Shown here: in pieces, positions 6,188 to 7,392 of the stretch | How positions within the stretch are numbered: the first letter of the stretch is position 1 | Layout of the letters: each line of letters opens with the position of its first letter | Assembly (NCBI GenBank): GCA_030592565.1 | Contig: JAUVIX010000186.1 | Span: forward strand, 1 to 7,392 | DNA: 7,392 nt | DNA from: Chlorobiota bacterium | GTDB taxonomy: Bacteria > Bacteroidota > Bacteroidia > Bacteroidales > JAADJA01 | Direction: 5' to 3' | Notes under the pieces: generated by a model | Database searches by the model: none | What the model was told of the DNA's origin: nothing | The model's input: the letters and a program-made list of their open reading frames with translations, nothing else | Program-made: the position numbers and the translations under genes

Positions 6188-7097
6188 TTCCTGTATATTT
6201 TACAACATTTATTCTCCCTCCTGAATTTATGCTTAAAACCTTCAACAGGTACTTCTGCTTCACCTAAAACCAGATAGCCATTTTTATTCAAAGATCTGTA
6301 AAGCTTATTAAATATTATTTTCTGATAGTCCAGGTCAAAATAGATCAAAACATTTCGGCATAGAACAATATCGAAACCCCCGAAAATACTATCGGGAGGC
6401 ACGAATCTGTTTTTGTCGAGCAGATCGTAGAAAGAAAACTGTACCATTTTTTTTATTTCAGGATCTATTTAAATTGATCACCTTCTGTAGTAAAAAATTT
6501 CTTAAAGATACCAAATTTTATTTTTTCAATACTATTAAAACCATAACACCCTTCAGAAGCCCTTTTCAATGCTTTCCTATCGATGTCGGTAGCAAAAATA
6601 TTCAGCTTAATGGAGCTTTCTTCTTTTCTAAGGAATTCATTGAAAATAATTGCCATTGAATAGGGTTCTTCGCCAAACGAGCAACCGGCTGACCAAATCC
6701 TGAGGCTGTTATCATTTTCTTTTGCTTTGGCTAAAAACAGCTCAGGAATAATTATTTTGCTGATGTATTCATAAGATAAAGAATTTCTAAAAAAACGACT
6801 AACATTAATTGTAAAAACATCAATCAGATTATCTAATTCACCGGGATGATGATCCAGGTATTCGAGATAATCATCAAAATTTCCGCAATTGGTGCTGTAA
6901 ACTCTTTTTTGAACCCTGCGTTCAAGCATTGATGGCCGGTATCCGGTAAAGTCGAAACCTCTTTGCTCTTTCAAAAGGTTCAGAATATTTATTATTTTTT
7001 TCAATTTCGATTCATTTATTCGGTTTCCCAAATCCGGGTTTCCGGTTTGTAATTTAACATTGAATCCGCCAGAGGCGGACTTCGCTTCGCTCAGCAT
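6178..7097 (-). pseudogene. cheR: CheR-type chemotaxis protein methyltransferase, split by a one-base frameshift
   Basis: CheR transfers methyl groups from S-adenosylmethionine to receptor glutamates. Here it is in two frames. The first (7097-6465, 210 codons) has the N-terminal helical domain (GFDFTGYRPSMLERRVQKR, residues 47-65), INVSRFFRN (97-105), the SAM-binding IWSAGCSFGEEPYS (134-147) and FATDID (168-173), then stops at TAG 6465-6467. The second (6447-6178, 89 residues from its first ATG) has FDIVLCRNVLIYFD and LVLGEAE and finishes the methyltransferase fold. Restoring one A in the minus-strand AAA run at 6468-6470 (TTT on the plus strand) joins them through IDPEIKK into one protein of about 306 residues. 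No catalytic motif is lost. The sequence before about residue 28 is not CheR-like and includes a GC palindrome, so the true start may be a downstream TTG. A sequencing error is possible. Confidence 0.88.
7065..7079. repeat. GC-rich palindrome in the CheR 5' region
   Basis: TCCGCCAGAGGCGGA is a perfect 6-bp inverted repeat around a 3-base loop, in an otherwise AT-rich stretch. It falls within the first 12 codons after the ATG at 7097, where the encoded residues (SASGGF) have no counterpart in CheR. It looks like a short intergenic palindrome of the REP type; there is no T-run to mark it as an intrinsic terminator. Confidence 0.6.
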
Positions 7098-7109
7098 TTC
7101 TTAAATCGA

Positions 7110-7189
7110 ATATCGTTATTCGTTATTCGGATATCTTTTCCTCCAGCTCCTTAACCCTATCCCTCAGCTCCTTTATCCTGAATTCCCTG
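7110..7189 (-). repeat. Duplicated 3'-end block, copy 2
   Basis: This is the partner of 997-1076, with 75 of 80 positions identical. It covers the last codons and stop of the PAS/coiled-coil gene ending at 7123 and 13 bases of spacer. The spacer here also has a short direct repeat of CGTTATT (7114-7127). Confidence 0.75.
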
Positions 7190-7392
7190 CCTACAAAAAG
7201 TTTATTAAAATGTTCCAGTTTCGCATTTTTTTCTTCGAGTTCGGCGGTGCGCTCTTTGACGAGTTCTTCCAGATGTTCGCGGTGCTTTTTCAGTTCCTCT
7301 TCCGCCTGCTTGCGCGCGCTGATGTCACGAACGTTGAGTACTATTCCACCCACTGACGGTTCATGCAGATAGTTGGCGCCTATCGCTTCTAA
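7123..7392 (-). CDS. PAS / coiled-coil signalling protein, C-terminal end only (5' end outside window)
   Basis: The frame is open to the window edge, giving 89 residues before the stop at 7123-7125. A GTG at 7353 is not the start, because the frame upstream of it continues the same PAS domain. About the first 33 residues are the end of a PAS domain (GGIVLNVRDIS, then ARKQAEEEL). The rest is a coiled coil with HREHLEELVKERTAELEE and REFRIKELRDRVKELEEKISE. No kinase or other enzyme domain follows, so the protein ends in the coil, like the receiver-PAS protein at 1010-1984. It may therefore also begin with a receiver or more PAS domains; that part is not visible. The CheR start follows 25 bases later, so the two are probably co-transcribed. 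Confidence 0.88.
   Translation of the reverse strand, partial: LEAIGANYLHEPSVGGIVLNVRDISARKQAEEELKKHREHLEELVKERTAELEEKNAKLEHFNKLFVGREFRIKELRDRVKELEEKISE

Noticed and set aside
6462..6474. Programmed -1 ribosomal frameshift in CheR
   Set aside because: The heptamer A TTT AAA lacks the canonical pattern and no downstream stimulator is obvious; a mutation or read error is simpler.
7065..7079. Intrinsic terminator between the PAS gene and CheR
   Set aside because: The hairpin is inside the CheR frame and no T-run follows it on either strand.

Overview
The window is a dense, AT-rich stretch of two-component and chemosensory signalling genes, all on the minus strand. Reading in the direction of transcription (high to low coordinates) they are: the 3' end of a PAS/coiled-coil protein (7392-7123); a CheR-type methyltransferase broken by one missing base (7097-6178); a decayed four-helix-bundle gene between repeat arms (6187-5961); a large membrane-bound hybrid histidine kinase (5947-2543); an intact four-helix-bundle gene between longer repeat arms (2552-2006); a receiver-PAS-coiled-coil protein (1984-1010); and the 5' part of a multi-PAS sensor that runs off the left edge (984-1). 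Gaps are short and the strand never changes, so one or two operons are likely. No rRNA, tRNA or CRISPR array is visible, and no gene-free gap reaches 300 bases.

The likely host is a member of the Bacteroidota or a close relative. This is inference from the low G+C, the A-rich leaders without a clear Shine-Dalgarno sequence before the starts at 984, 1984, 2456 and 5947, the free-standing S23/IVP-type four-helix-bundle gene, and the architecture of the hybrid kinase. No marker gene is present to confirm it.

The kinase has a periplasmic Cache-like sensor, HAMP, GAF, a long coiled coil, HisKA, HATPase and two receivers. With the separate receiver-PAS protein and the multi-PAS protein it would form a multistep phosphorelay or scaffolded signalling complex. 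CheR would methylate glutamates on a chemoreceptor-like partner, but no receptor and no CheB lie in the window.

The most unusual structure is a repeated cassette. The four-helix-bundle gene at 2067-2456 is enclosed by two arrays of a degenerate 8-bp unit in opposite orientation. The arrays are complementary at 38 of 44 positions and would close the gene into one large stem-loop. A second, internally deleted copy of the same arrangement lies at 5961-6187. Both copies sit directly before a signalling gene, and in both the stop codon of the preceding gene lies inside the repeat arm. This resembles, outside rRNA, the inverted-repeat-bounded intervening sequences of 23S rRNA that carry the same protein family, and may be an undescribed mobile or RNA-structured element.
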